Part shown: in pieces, positions 47,491 to 58,354 of the stretch | Layout of the letters: each line of letters opens with the position of its first letter | How positions within the stretch are numbered: the stretch's first letter is position 1 | Assembly: GCA_011037195.1 (NCBI GenBank) | Contig: JAAEAF010003359.1 | Coordinates: 46,404-110,403 of the forward strand | Direction of reading: 5' to 3' | Length of the DNA: 64,000 nucleotides | Source of the DNA: Triatoma infestans | Taxonomy: Eukaryota > Arthropoda > Insecta > Hemiptera > Reduviidae | The notes under the pieces: model-generated | Told to the model about the DNA's origin: nothing | The model's database searches: none | Seen by the model: only the letters and a program-made list of their open reading frames with translations | Position numbers and translations under genes: made by a program

Positions 47491-48394
47491 AGAGAGACTA
47501 TTAATGATTTCCTGATCAATTCTACCATCAAAAGCCAGCTCATACTCTTCTAATGTCTCCAGCTATGCAACGATACATTATTGTGAATAAAAATCTGCCT
47601 TCTTCCTCATGGCATGACTTTTCTACAATGGAATTTACCTACCTACCGAGGGCGCAACAATCCATTAAGGGCCAAGGCCGCCAGGCGGCGATATTTATTG
47701 GGGTTTTGGTGCAAACACACTTCACTTTTTCTCAAATTCGGAAACAACACCATCTTTGCCCTCACAGGAAACCCTGAATTCTCGCACCAAAAGTGAATGC
47801 GCTAGCTATTAGACCAACGCGTAATAGCTGTAATGTAAATACCAAGTGAATTCGCCACACATAAGCTGACCCAATAGTTCTATTAGCAATCGCAACAAGG
47901 CGCCACCACAACTATGCATTACACCCATACAATGTATTGGCGAATGGGATTCAACTTCAGCACCCATTTCTCATCTAGAAGCTGTCTATAGCAGTTAGGA
48001 AAACTGAATAATGCCGACCATCATATTGTGATGCTTAAGAATTAGTACCAGATAAAGTTAAAAGAACCATCATCAATCGCTACATTAATAACTTCTACCT
48101 TAAAAGTTCAAAAGCTTCAAACTAACTTGCCACCGTTAGAACAAGTAAGAGTTCTAAACTAGTCCGCACCACTCTTCAATGACTCACCTCAACCAACGCT
48201 ATACCATTCTACATTCATCACGTTACCAATAATCATCACTCTTTGCTCGATCACTCTACACTCTCTTCTCTTCTTACTCAGTAAAACGTATATAGACTGT
48301 GAGTTTAGTGTAAAAAGAAGTTGTAATTAAAAGTTTTCTTTTCTTAATCGCATTGAATAAATTATATCTATGTTTAAAAAAATATGTGTATATA
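47491..48394. other. Unassigned, possible tRNA-like SINE trace
   Basis: On the - strand near 47760-47830 a GGTCTAATAGCTAGCGC segment and GAGAATTCAGGG faintly recall A and B boxes. Too weak to call. No gene. Confidence 0.3.
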
Positions 48395-49086
48395 CAGGGT
48401 GTCCCAAGGTATATGGATAACGATTTTTTTTCGGAAACTAAGATAGCTAGAAAAAAACTAAAAAATACGTGTCCCCGTAGTTTTTTGTTAGAAAAACAAA
48501 ATTTAATTTGCAAATTGTTTGGGCTTCCAGAAGCGAGATACAGGCACCAACTTCATTTTTTCAAATGGGGAGGTGTGGTTTTTATTGCTCGAACTGGTCC
48601 CACCATTAGAGATGCATACACATGCTTTTTCCTGCCAATTGTACCTTACGACCAAAGAAATACCTTCTAATGATGGAGGCCCAGTTTGAGCAAGATCTGT
48701 AATTAATGAGGAGTAAAATTTATAATAAAATAGTACTTTTCTTCTTATTCAATCAAAAAAACCATTATAAATCATTTTGAAATTTCTTATAGGAATCATG
48801 TTTCCATTCATAACTTGTAAAATTTCGCTCAAAGAAAAAAAACCGTTCAAGTAAATTTTTCTTACAAAAAAATAGAGGAATCTATTTCTTAAATAAAAAC
48901 CACACCCTCACCATTTGAAAAAATGAAGTTAGTGCCTGTATCTCGGTTCTGGAAGCACCAAAAACAAATTTGCAAATTAAATTTGGTTTTCTAAGAAAAA
49001 ACTACGGGGAACGTATTTTTTTAGTTTTTTTCTAGCTATCTCAGTTTTCGAGAAAAAAAGTTATCCATATACCTTGGGACACCCTG
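48395..49086. mobile_element. Non-autonomous DNA transposon, about 190 bp inverted arms, TA target
   Basis: Ends CAGGGTGTCCCAAGGTATAT on the left and its reverse complement on the right, with TA on both sides. Arms (48395-48585 and about 48891-49086) share the order GTATATGGATAACG, TTTCT(A)GCTATCT, GTTTTTT..CTAGAAAAC and TGCCTGTATCTCG in inverted direction. The middle has no transposase. Confidence 0.88.
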
Positions 49087-50218
49087 TATATATTAAAAAT
49101 TATGGTTGCAGGGAATAGTGATAATGAAATGATGAAATGATGTCAATGAGAACACATGAACTGTAAACTGTGTTCGTATATACGAACATATATTCGTAAA
49201 AGCGTAGTTAGTTGTTACTAGTGAGGAAGGAGGTAGGAAGGCTTTAGAAGACTCAACAGCCTACTGAACAGATGAGGATCAGAAAGAATGATAAGATGCG
49301 AGCAACTGTTGAAATGTGATAAACGAAAAGGCTGTTTGTTCTGGACTGTAATTTTTATGGAAGAAGTGATGAACATTAAACAACACACTCTTAACCAGCA
49401 AAAATTTTATAAAAATATTACTGTCATTTTATTTTAAAATGCCAAATAAATTTCGATTCTATCGGCACTGAAATAACTTCTATCATGGTGGAAAATTTGT
49501 GATTCTTATGTTTAAGTAAAGAAAATATATATAAAAAAAAAATGTTTCATCAAATGTCAAATTCTTCAAAAAAAACAAAAAACAATTTGAAACATTGCAA
49601 GTATAAAATTATGCTCCAAACAAGGCAAGTTACTACTATGTGTTTGCAAGATCGTATCGACTAAAACTTGACATTGATATATTGATGATGATTGAGAATG
49701 ATTCAAGTGGCCCCTGTAAACATCATCAAGAAATAATATGGCAGGTAATAAATAATATTATGTCAGATATTATGAAAATATTACAGTCTATTGTATGATC
49801 AAATATCAATAGTGCAATTAATCAACAAATTTGTATATACGTTAGTTTGTAATTTATTCTATAGTTTACACAAAATTTACTTTCGTATGCTGTATATTAT
49901 AAGTTTTTTTTGTAAAAATTCATAAGGGCGATAAATTATATCTAGATGAAAATATAAATTAAAGAATCAAATTGCTTCTGGACACCATAATCGTCTCCTT
50001 TTTGAAGAGATCAACACGCCACTTCATAGCGTTTAATTAAATTTTCTTTTATTTTTTTTTTAAATTAAAAGTTCTTTAATGAAATGTTCCATTTGCGATG
50101 ATGGACTAAACTAGAGTGGTTTTAAATTATGGAACAGTGGCCAAACTACTGAAGTATCATCATAGTAATAATTTAATTATAATTTAACGCAAAGTCTGTT
50201 TTTTCTTTAAACATTTTT
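49087..50218. other. Unassigned AT-rich sequence
   Basis: No gene, RNA or repeat recognised. Confidence 0.5.
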
Positions 50219-50386
50219 CAGTGGTTAGCTGACTGGACTTCCACGCGGAGGACTCGAGTTCGAGTCTAGCTGTGCTCCTACAGCTCACTGTCCGGTGATG
50301 ATCAGTGTTTCTGTAATGAGAGAGCACTCTCCGAGAAGGCACCGGGCGCCAATGACCTAGATGTTGGCGCGCCTTAAATTCAATTT
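50219..50386 (+). mobile_element. SINE-A copy, 5' truncated
   Basis: Starts within the A box (CAGTGGTTAGCTGACTGGAC), then B box GAGTTCGAGTCTAGC, CCTACAGCTCACTGTCCGG, GAGAGCACTCTCCGAGAAGG, CGGGCGCCAATGACC and GGCGCGCC. Part of the body is deleted. Confidence 0.85.
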
Positions 50387-51900
50387 GGAGTTCTGCGATT
50401 GGGTCAAATTTTCGAAATTGAGTTTTCACAGAAAAATAGGTTTTGAGGTCCGTGACTACGAACAAAAATGTTTTTTGGCGAATGATTTATGTATTTGAAC
50501 AGATTATCATAAAATGAAAAACCGCACAAACCTAAATTTGGTATTCCGTTTAGATAGGTACCATAGAATTAGAATTAGAATGAGGGGGGAGACTCAAACC
50601 CAGGCACTGTAGCCTACCCATTGAGGTTTACTGTGCCAACCCCACAATACCTAATAGAGGAATCCTCCCCTCTTCATGAGGTCCAGGACTTTCCCCACCA
50701 GTCCTTCTTGCAGAACGGTTTCCTCCGGTCTCAACGTGCCGAAGATCTCGTATCGCGATCTGCCGATTGTGACGCAATCAAACAACAGGTGAGAGGCTGT
50801 CTCCTCCTCCTCCTGACACAGTCTACACAAGGGCTCCGAATCAACCAATCCCAGTTTGTGCAGATGTTTCTTAAACCTCTGTAAACAGGCCCGTAATCAG
50901 ACAAATCTGATACCTGCTTAAACCCAGGGTCTCTCTGGTTCTTCTTTCACACAGCTCTGGCATGACATTTTGCCGTGTTTTGCGCCAGTACTTAGCCTCC
51001 AGTGACGATTATGCTCCCTCCGAGCCCATTCTCTCGGGGACGCCCTCGCCATACTTTGGCTATTCCTGAACAGGTTGCGGCCCATAGAAAGGAGTATTCG
51101 CCCCATTTCTGGCCAGTTGGCCGGCTAGTTCATTACCTTTAATCCCCTTGTGTCCCGGCACCCATACCAGCCGCACTTTATTTGTGCCGGGACAGCGCTT
51201 CCAGGGAGTCTCTACACTCCATGGCTAAGGGAAGAAGCGATTCTGAATGCCCCAAGTGCCTTCAGCGCAGCCTGGCTGTCCGAGAAGATGCATATCTCCC
51301 TATTCCTAGAGCCCATACGCAAGTCCTCCTCAGCACAGATCTTTTAGATAGGTGCCGTACTACCGCATCTGACATTTTACGTTTCGAAGGACAAAATCAA
51401 TCAGCCGAAAGTGCAATTTTAAATGAATGTTTTTTTTTTTTTCAGTTTTTCGCGATTTTCTCGAAAACGGTTCCAAAGATTTCCCTTACTGTCCACATGG
51501 TTCCAAAGATTTCCCAACCATCTATAACTTTTCTTTTGAAACACTTTCCCGGGAAAATTGATTGTTTGTCGGTGGATTTTTTCGGATTCCACTAAAGTGC
51601 CACTTCAGTATAATGTATGGTTTTATCACATATGTAAATTAATGTATAATAATATTAACATACATTAAAAGCATTGATAGAATTATCCATAATTGAAAAA
51701 TAATCAGTTAACCGGAAGTACGATTTTACTGGAATAGCTTTTTGAGATTTCTCAAAAATGGCTGCAACGATTTTCTTTAAAAACTTGCAAGATTTGCTTG
51801 CACAGATACAAACATATCACTTTTATTAGAAATAATTTTTTTTTAAAATTCGATGTTGAAGGGTTTTTTGCGGGGGGGGAAGGAGGCCTATCAGTTACGT
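50387..51900. mobile_element. Family X copy split by a LINE insertion
   Basis: Left part 50387-50562 (GAGTTTTCACAG...TTTTTTGGCGAATG, TGGTATTCCGTTTAGATAGG), right part 51343-51900 (GCATCTGACATTTTACG, TTTTTCGCGATTTTCTCGAA, ACTTTTCTTTTGAAACAC, AACCGGAAGTACGATTTTAC). Joined across the LINE they give the family X order seen at 36650-36970. Confidence 0.65.
50563..51342 (-). pseudogene. 5'-truncated LINE 3' end with target-site duplication
   Basis: On the - strand: remains of an RNase H domain (AMECRDSLEALSRHK, GMGAGTQG), then GLVDSEPLCRLCQEEEETAS and HLLFDCVTIGRSRYE (CCHC knuckle). The 3' tail is (TTCTAA)n. Flanked by a 14 bp duplication: TTTAGATAGGTACC at 50549-50562 and TTTAGATAGGTGCC at 51343-51356. 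This is the signature of target-primed reverse transcription. Confidence 0.88.
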
Positions 51901-51959
51901 TCAAATTTAAGCTGATGGCATATAAAGTTGAGACAGAAATCGCACATAGGGTCCTGTCA

Positions 51960-51981
51960 GACATATATATATATATATATA
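51960..51981. repeat. (AT)n microsatellite
   Basis: Run of about 11 AT units. Confidence 0.9.
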
Positions 51982-52047
51982 TAAATCCCTTCACTTTATT
52001 TTGTGATCAGATCAACTAAACGTTTCTTAAAAATTATAATTTTAAAG

Positions 52048-52582
52048 AATTTAAAAGAAAAAAATCTGGTGTGAAACGCTCACACAACTTTCTCTTACTC
52101 CAGTTCTCAAAATTATAATTGACAAAGGTTATAGTTTGTGTACCAAATTTAACGAAATTCTGAAAAAATTGTTCAGTAAAAGCGCACTTCCGGTTTACTA
52201 ATTTCTTAAAACTCGGAATTTTGGCCATCTATTTTCTAATTAATTTTGTTTGGATGATAGAATTGTATAATCAACTATGATAGCACTTTAGAGGAAAACA
52301 AATCCCACCTCTCCCCCAAAAGTGCCCTTAAATGAATTTTCCCAGAGAAATGTTTTCAAATAAAAGTTGTAGCTCTTTGTATGTGTGTTGATGTGCCAAG
52401 TTTAAAGAAAATCGTCGGAGCCATTTTTGAGAAAATTGCAAAAAAGTAAAAAATCCAATAGTAAAGTGATACTTCCGGTGAGGAATTTTGACAGATATGT
52501 ACTGTTAGATTCCATGGTGATAACTAAACGGAATATCAAGTTTCAACTTTCTACGGTTTTTCGTGTTTGAGCTATGCTGTTC

Positions 52583-52635
<53 letters not shown>

Positions 52636-52832
52636 AGACCATTTACTAAAAACCACTTTTTGGACTCAGGGAACCTTAAAACGTGTATTTCCGGTGAAAA
52701 CTTGATATTGAAAATTTGACACGATTACAATACTTCCTCTTACTAGGAATAAGAGAAAGTAAAAAAATTGTGTTAATTGAAAGTAAAAGAAAGCCTAGTG
52801 TGAGTGTTTCACACCAGATTTCTTTTTAAATT
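52048..52832. mobile_element. Family X element, compact copy with terminal inverted repeats
   Basis: The left end (AATTTAAAAGAAA..TCTGGTGTGAAACGCTCACAC) and right end (GTGTGAGTGTTTCACACCAG..TTTCTTTTTAAATT) are inverted repeats of about 37 bp. Inside are the AACCGGAAG-type modules in reverse orientation, a (CA)n microsatellite at about 52594-52632, and the GTAAGAGGAAGTATTG-type border near 52740 on the - strand. No open reading frame. This copy gives the best definition of the family. Confidence 0.78.
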
Positions 52833-53787
52833 ATTGTAATAATGGGGGACAAATACGAATCCAGGCAGATAGAAGTGTAATCACATTGGAGACAGCGGCA
52901 AAGTGTTAAAACATTATCGCCTCAAAATTCTGCATAAATTTTATCGAAACTTTTGTATTAAGTGAGATGGTGGTTGCTAAATAGAATTGCTAAACAGTTC
53001 ATGCGATTTTTTTTAGATATTTTGTTCTCTTACAAACACATACAGAACCAATCGCTAAAAACTTTTTTTCGCACTCAGGGGACCTCAAAAATCATGTATT
53101 TCTAGTGAAAACTCAATTTTGAAAATATGAGACGATTTCGCCAAGATTTCCAAATTTCCATGACAACATATGATCGTATATCATTAAAAGAAATCATAAA
53201 ATCTATTGTTCTCATGCACTTTTAAACTTAAATTCTTCCTCCCGGGCCAGATTTCTAAGCCCCAGATTCAGCCTTGTAGTCACCCTTGAATAAAAACCGT
53301 ATAGAATATGAAAACTTGTGTGAATTTCACGCAATCTACTATTGAATTTGATATCTATATATACTCGTAGATTCGTTATCTATTTCAAATTTAATTTAAA
53401 ATCCTAAATCTAAAACGATCAAATTGGACAAGTTTAAAATTTAAAAATAAGAAAATTTTAGCTGCCAAGTACCATGCTTCTTCTTATTTGAATGTTGGCC
53501 ACGTTCACATACCCCTTCAATGTCTTTATATATATTTAAATTAGTTTCTTCTAAAATCGTACTAAAACTAAACGGTTCTCTCAACTGTGTAACGATCTTA
53601 ACTAAAAATACACTTCTTTGTATGTCATATTTAGATTCAAAACTGTATGTTTATATAATAGACTCAAAACTTTCATGTATACCGTGCCGAAAAGTTACAC
53701 ATAAGAAAATTTCTCATTACTAGATTTGTTTAAATTATTCTCTACAGATCCCATAATAGGACAATGTTGAATATATGACATATCTGT
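52833..53787. other. Unassigned; partial family X words
   Basis: 53000-53130 repeats family X motifs (ACCTCAAAAATCATGTATTT, GTGAAAACTCAATTTTGAAA). The remainder, including an open frame at 53520-53723 (+), is unrecognised. Confidence 0.4.
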
Positions 53788-53863
53788 TTGTTGTGGTGGT
53801 TGGTTCCGCAGAGCTGGAAAGCATCAGAGACATTTTCCGTGGTAGCGTGCTTCATTTTGTGGA

Positions 53864-53901
53864 CATCGACCGGTTTCGGGCGTTCGCCCATCTTCAGGAT
53901 C
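53864..53901 (-). ncRNA. Candidate hammerhead ribozyme motif (left arm)
   Basis: On the - strand: GATC, CTGAAGA, T, GGGC-GAAC-GCCC, GAAAC, CGGTC, GATG. Stem I keeps three of four pairs because of C-to-G at its outer pair. Core words are complete. Confidence 0.5.
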
Positions 53902-53986
53902 CGTTTGTCAGACAGTGTGATAATACAGACTTGCACAGAGCAAATTCAGTTTATCAAATCTGTATTATCACACTGTCTCACATACG

Positions 53987-54024
53987 CATCCTGAAGATGG
54001 GCGAACGCCCGAAACCGGTCGATG
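53987..54024 (+). ncRNA. Candidate hammerhead ribozyme motif (right arm, best copy)
   Basis: CATC (stem I), CTGAAGA (CUGANGA core), one extra T, GGGC-GAAC-GCCC (stem II with loop), GAAAC (GAA core plus stem III), CGGT, C (predicted cleavage base), GATG (pairs with CATC). Stem III is ACC/GGT with no loop, as in minimal hammerheads that are expected to work best as dimers. The extra base before stem II is unusual, though extra bases at this junction have been described in natural hammerheads. Activity is inferred, not shown. Confidence 0.55.
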
Positions 54025-54066
54025 ACCACAAAATGAAGCAGGGCTACCACGGAAAATGTCTCTGAT

Positions 54067-55089
54067 ACACATTTGTTTGTTTGTATTGGAATCACTAAAC
54101 CAAGATTTTTCGTACCATTTTTGGCTTTATGATTGGGCCGAAAATATGCCAATTGCCAGTTTGCAAAGCATTCGGCAATGATGATTGTAATTGTAAGGAA
54201 TTTTAATGTCCAAAACTTCTCCTTCTTCCTCAGCTCTGTTTGGTAGAGAATCCGGCTATCTCATTTTCTCTGATATCCTATATGTAAAACCTGGAGTTCA
54301 CAAAAAATGCCGGGCACTAATTAGTGGATTAATTAGACAATATATCATTGAATGCTTATTATTCACATAATCTATGACAATTATGTAAGCTTATTAACAT
54401 AAATATATTGTTAATTATTGTTAAAACAAGTAATAAATTATAATAAATTGAAATAGCAGTAATAAACATGAAAATTGGTAATATGAAGCTAAATCCGCCG
54501 TTTGGAGATATAGTAAATGTAGGGGGAGAGAGAGAGCCAAGGTTTATAAAACATAATTTATAGCTAACACACCATAAATATCTGGTTGAATTATCCCAAC
54601 TCTCCGATATTCTCTATTTTATATATAGATGTTGCATTGGTAAAATTGTATATTTTATAATACATTTGCCATACTATTATCATAAAGATAATTCTGTTGT
54701 AAAAATGTAATAATATAAAATATATTAGTAGGTCGCACCATAAATGTTATTTTCTACATTTATTTGAATCCTCTCTGGATAAATTATTCTTTCTCTTACT
54801 CTTAAGTAGCAATAAGTATTGCATTCGTATCAAATTTTGGAAACTGTGTTTTAACCGGAAATTCATATTTTGCAATTCCTCTTTTAAGAAAAAAAAATCT
54901 GGTGTAAAACCAGAAAACATGGAAAATCGATTTTCTTCGAATTTGAAATTGCAGATAGTGAAATCACTGATTGTGCTGAAGTGGTGGTGAATTTGGAAGA
55001 ATGTTTAACACTAGTTTTCCCTCAGAACCCCACAAAACAAACAACATTCTCGGAAAAAAGGTTTCAAATAAAAAGTCCTAATCCGAAAC
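54067..55089. other. Unassigned; includes a family X end near 54785-54915
   Basis: TTCTTTCTCTTACTCTTAAG, TAACCGGAAATTC and AAAAAATCTGGTGTAAAACC at 54785-54915 match family X borders. The rest is AT-rich with no gene. Confidence 0.45.
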
Positions 55090-57290
55090 ATAGTGAAACA
55101 CCATCTCCTCCCGTCAACATCCAATGAACACATCTAATCCACTCTAATCTCTTTGTGCTCTAATCCGTACTAGTTTACCTTGGCAGCTGTATATTGTCCT
55201 CCGAATAAACCAATAACCCAAAATGAATTTCTTTTATTTCTACAGACTCTTAGTCCTAGATTCCTATCAGGTGGTGACTATAATGCGAAACACCCGCAAT
55301 GAGGGTGTCGAACTTCTAATCCTCGTGGACAAACCCTCCTTAACCCTTTAACTGCTACGGACACATATATGTGTTTACTACTGGTTGTGCCTGCCACGCT
55401 ATGGACACATATATGTGTCACTGGCTGGTTGTCCCTCTCAGGCTATGGACACACATCTGTGTTTTTACGATTTTTCGCTAATTGCTCGAAGCACAAGTTT
55501 GTATAACTATTGTAACGCAATCTGTTGTTTATTTTAATAGTTATTAGTACGTTTTCTAGACGACAGATGACATTCAGCGAAAAATATTCATTCTATAACT
55601 AGAACTGTTGTGGTAAACACGTCTTCAAAGTTCTTTCCATACACTTTTTAATAATTTTTATTCCTGGAAACACCTGTTTTTCCCACTATTACGTCTCGAG
55701 ACAGATATTTGTACCTTCAAAAAATGTTGGATTTTTCGCACAACAAAAAAACGAAATCCTGAATGAGTTCAGTTGGGTTGTGTGTTGCACCCTGTTTTAA
55801 AATTTTTCAAACACAAAAAAATGTTCAAATATTTATATTAATTAAATACACATGTTTTTAAATATTTGTAGTTTTTAATATTTTTACTGTTATGTATACC
55901 CAGTAAACGGTTTAAAAGCCATCAATGGAGGTAATGACACAGTTCCATTAAAGTACTGAGCCTGTGAGTGTAGAAATAGTAGGCACACCGGAGCCTGTCA
56001 TCCCCACTACACTGATATACTACGCAGCAGTTAAAGGGTTCACATCCATTTTCCTCTCAAAACTATGGTTTTATATCCCCCAACGAACCTACATACTGGC
56101 CAACTGCTCTCTCCAAACTTCCTGACATCCTTGATTTCTTTATATCATTCCATAAGACACAACTGTACTACGACATTTTAATCTTGCCTGATTTATCATC
56201 CGATCATAGTCCCGTCCTTTTTATCCTAGATACCTATCCGTTACCAGTTACCCCAAAACCAACATTAATCCATGGTAAAGTAGACTGGCAACAGTTTCAA
56301 GACTTTCTTTCGCTTACAAATTGACTTACATATTTCTCTTAAAACACATGAAGCAATCGATAACGCTGTTCAACACATTACTACATCTAGATAGAATTCA
56401 GTACAAGAAGCAACTCTAAACAAAACATATAAACAACACAAACAAAAACAGAACATATCCCACTTATCATAGAAAAGCGTCGTGCGAGGTCCAAGTGGCA
56501 GCGCACTCGTTATCCCTCTGATAAGCGCACACTTAACGCACTGACACATATCCTTCGAACAGAACTGATCAACTACAAAGAACAACAGTTCCATGATTAC
56601 ACATAAATACTTATGACTGACAATAAATCACTTCGGAATGCGACTAACAGAATACTTTCCTACAAAGCTGTACCATTCCCCTTGCGGCATGAGAACGGCT
56701 CATAGGCCGCATCTGATGCTGAAAAAGCCTCCTTGTTTGCATTCTACCTTTCCCAAGTGTTCACACCTCATCCTGATTTACATAATCCGGAAATAACCCA
56801 CCTAATCGAAGAAGAACTCGACTCTCCCCTGCCTCTCTCCCCACCCTCAAAGCCATTTAACCCTTCTGATGTAAATTACATTATAAGCCATCTATCACTG
56901 AAAAAAGCTCCTAGCCCCGACATAATCACCGCACAAATCCTTCGCAACCTTCCCAAAAAAGCTATCATTTTTCTCACCTATATCTAAACAGTGGAAACTT
57001 TCCAATATTCGTATGATCCCTAAACCAAAGAAACCTAAACATCTCCCAGCTTCCTACCATCTGATAAGTCTATTATCTATAATGGGCAAAATACTAGAAA
57101 AACACCTACTCAACACATCCTACCAATCCTTCATTCCTATAATCTTATCCCAGATCACCCGTTTGGCTTTAGACGCCACCACTCAACTATTCAATAGTGC
57201 CATCGCGGATAATCCCTCTCGCCGTCTAAAACGTCAATGGCCTCGAGGTCTTCTTTCAACAAGTGACAGTGAGTGATTTGGAGTGCTACT
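55090..57290 (+). pseudogene. Jockey-type LINE remnant (endonuclease and start of reverse transcriptase)
   Basis: Endonuclease part: LAAVYCPPNKPITQNEFLLF, RFLSGGDYNAKHPQ (APE-type catalytic block). After the piggyBac-like insertion come PTYWPTALSKLPDILDFFIS and SSDHSPVLF. RT part: FNPSDVNYIISHLSLKKAPS (KAPGxD-like), MIPKPKKPKHLPASYHLISL (RPISLL-like), MGKILEKHLL, then a frame-shifted F-G-F-R-like segment. Multiple stops; 3' truncated after RT block 2b, near 57290. Inactive. Confidence 0.85.
55344..56038. mobile_element. piggyBac-like non-autonomous element (695 bp)
   Basis: Terminal inverted repeats CCCTTTAACTGCTACG / CCCTTTAACTGCTGCG. The left target is TTAA (55340-55343) and the right target TTCA (56039-56042), which reads as a TTAA duplication with one later substitution. 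It begins CCC and ends GGG, typical of the superfamily. The left subterminal region has three tandem units of about 45 bp starting GCTAYGGACACATATATGTG (near 55354, 55399, 55444). No transposase. Confidence 0.82.
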
Positions 57291-57429
57291 GGGTAACTCC
57301 TCCACTCATTTAGTGATTTTTTTTTTTCACTGTTATTATTATTATTAAGTATTATCTATATTCAATGTCATCAGATTTGCTTGTGCGGACTAGTGCGTTG
57401 TAAATAAATAAAAAGAGAGAGAAAAAAAA

Positions 57430-58240
57430 AGTGATAGCTATTTTGTGTGTAGATAATATACGAAATTTAGAGAATATCACTGGAGCCGTTTTTAGATAAA
57501 ATCACGAATAACTAAAATAAAAAAAAATTCAGTAAAGTCACAGAACCTGTTGATGGATTTCGTCCGAAACCTAAATGAAGAACCAAGTTTTCCCTTCATA
57601 GGTATTTTTTAAATTATCAAATAGCGCAATAAACATTTTTTAAGAAAAATATACAAAAAATCAAGTTATTTTTGTAACATAGTGTTTGCTCTTTTATATC
57701 ATTAATGTCAGCTATTAAGAAAACATTCAGCATTTTCATTCCCTTGTTGAAAAAGAAAACAAGAATTGCGCAGAAATACAAGATCCATCATTTTGGTCCG
57801 CAATTTTGTATTTGGCCATTTATTCTAATGGAACAAAATAAATCTGAAAAACACCCATGAAATTTTCTCCAAGTAATTCATAATTAAAAACTAAAACTAG
57901 TTAAAAAACTTTTCATAGATCTGGAGTTTTTCATTATATTCATTCATATTAATTTTATGTATGTAGCGCAGTCCACAAAGTATTGAAAGAGTACTAATAA
58001 AGATGGAAATCTACGCGAGCTGATTCAATCAAAATCTAGTTTCTCGCAACAATTTAAAAAAAGGAATCGAACTAATTATTAGTACAATTAAACTAATAAA
58101 TTATATATTAGTGTAAATTATAAATTAACTAACTAAGAAGTGTTATATATTAAGAGTTCGAAGAACTGCAGACCATATTAACTATGTAAATTGGAGTAAG
58201 AGAAGGTCATGTGAGTGTTTCACACCAGATTTGTGTACAT
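57430..58240. mobile_element. Family X fragment
   Basis: Contains AATATCACTGGAGCCGTTTT, a TTCAGTAAAGTCACAGAACC region, and near 58190 GGAGTAAGAGAAGGTCATGT followed by GTGAGTGTTTCACACCAGAT, the family X right end. Confidence 0.55.
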
Positions 58241-58304
58241 TCGCTTAATGTAAATAAAGCAATCGAGAAATTATTGCAATCGTATCAAATTTCCTTAATA
58301 AAGG

Positions 58305-58354
58305 TTTCTAATGTTCCTGAGCACGATAATTGTTTTTCGAAAGATCTTTATATA
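58305..58354. repeat. Left half of a 100 bp perfect palindrome split by a transposon
   Basis: These 50 bases are the exact reverse complement of 59522-59571. They meet at TATA|TATA at the insertion site of the element 58355-59521. Confidence 0.95.

Larger units (their letters stand above)
53788..54066. mobile_element. Foldback element (copy E) with two hammerhead-like motifs
   Basis: The left arm starts TTGTGGTGGTTGGTTCCGCA..GAGCTGG and continues GAGACATTTTCCGTGGTAGC. The right arm ends GCTACCACGGAAAATGTCTC. The inverted arms are about 115 bp with a spacer of about 30 bp at 53940-53968. Best preserved copy of the family in the window. No coding capacity. Confidence 0.9.

Noticed and set aside
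47760..47830. Possible third tRNA-like SINE on the - strand
   Set aside because: A and B box likeness is weak and no second copy of the body was seen in the window.
51182..51595. Open frame of 137 codons on the + strand
   Set aside because: It crosses the antisense of a LINE fragment and then family X; chimeric by insertion, not a gene.
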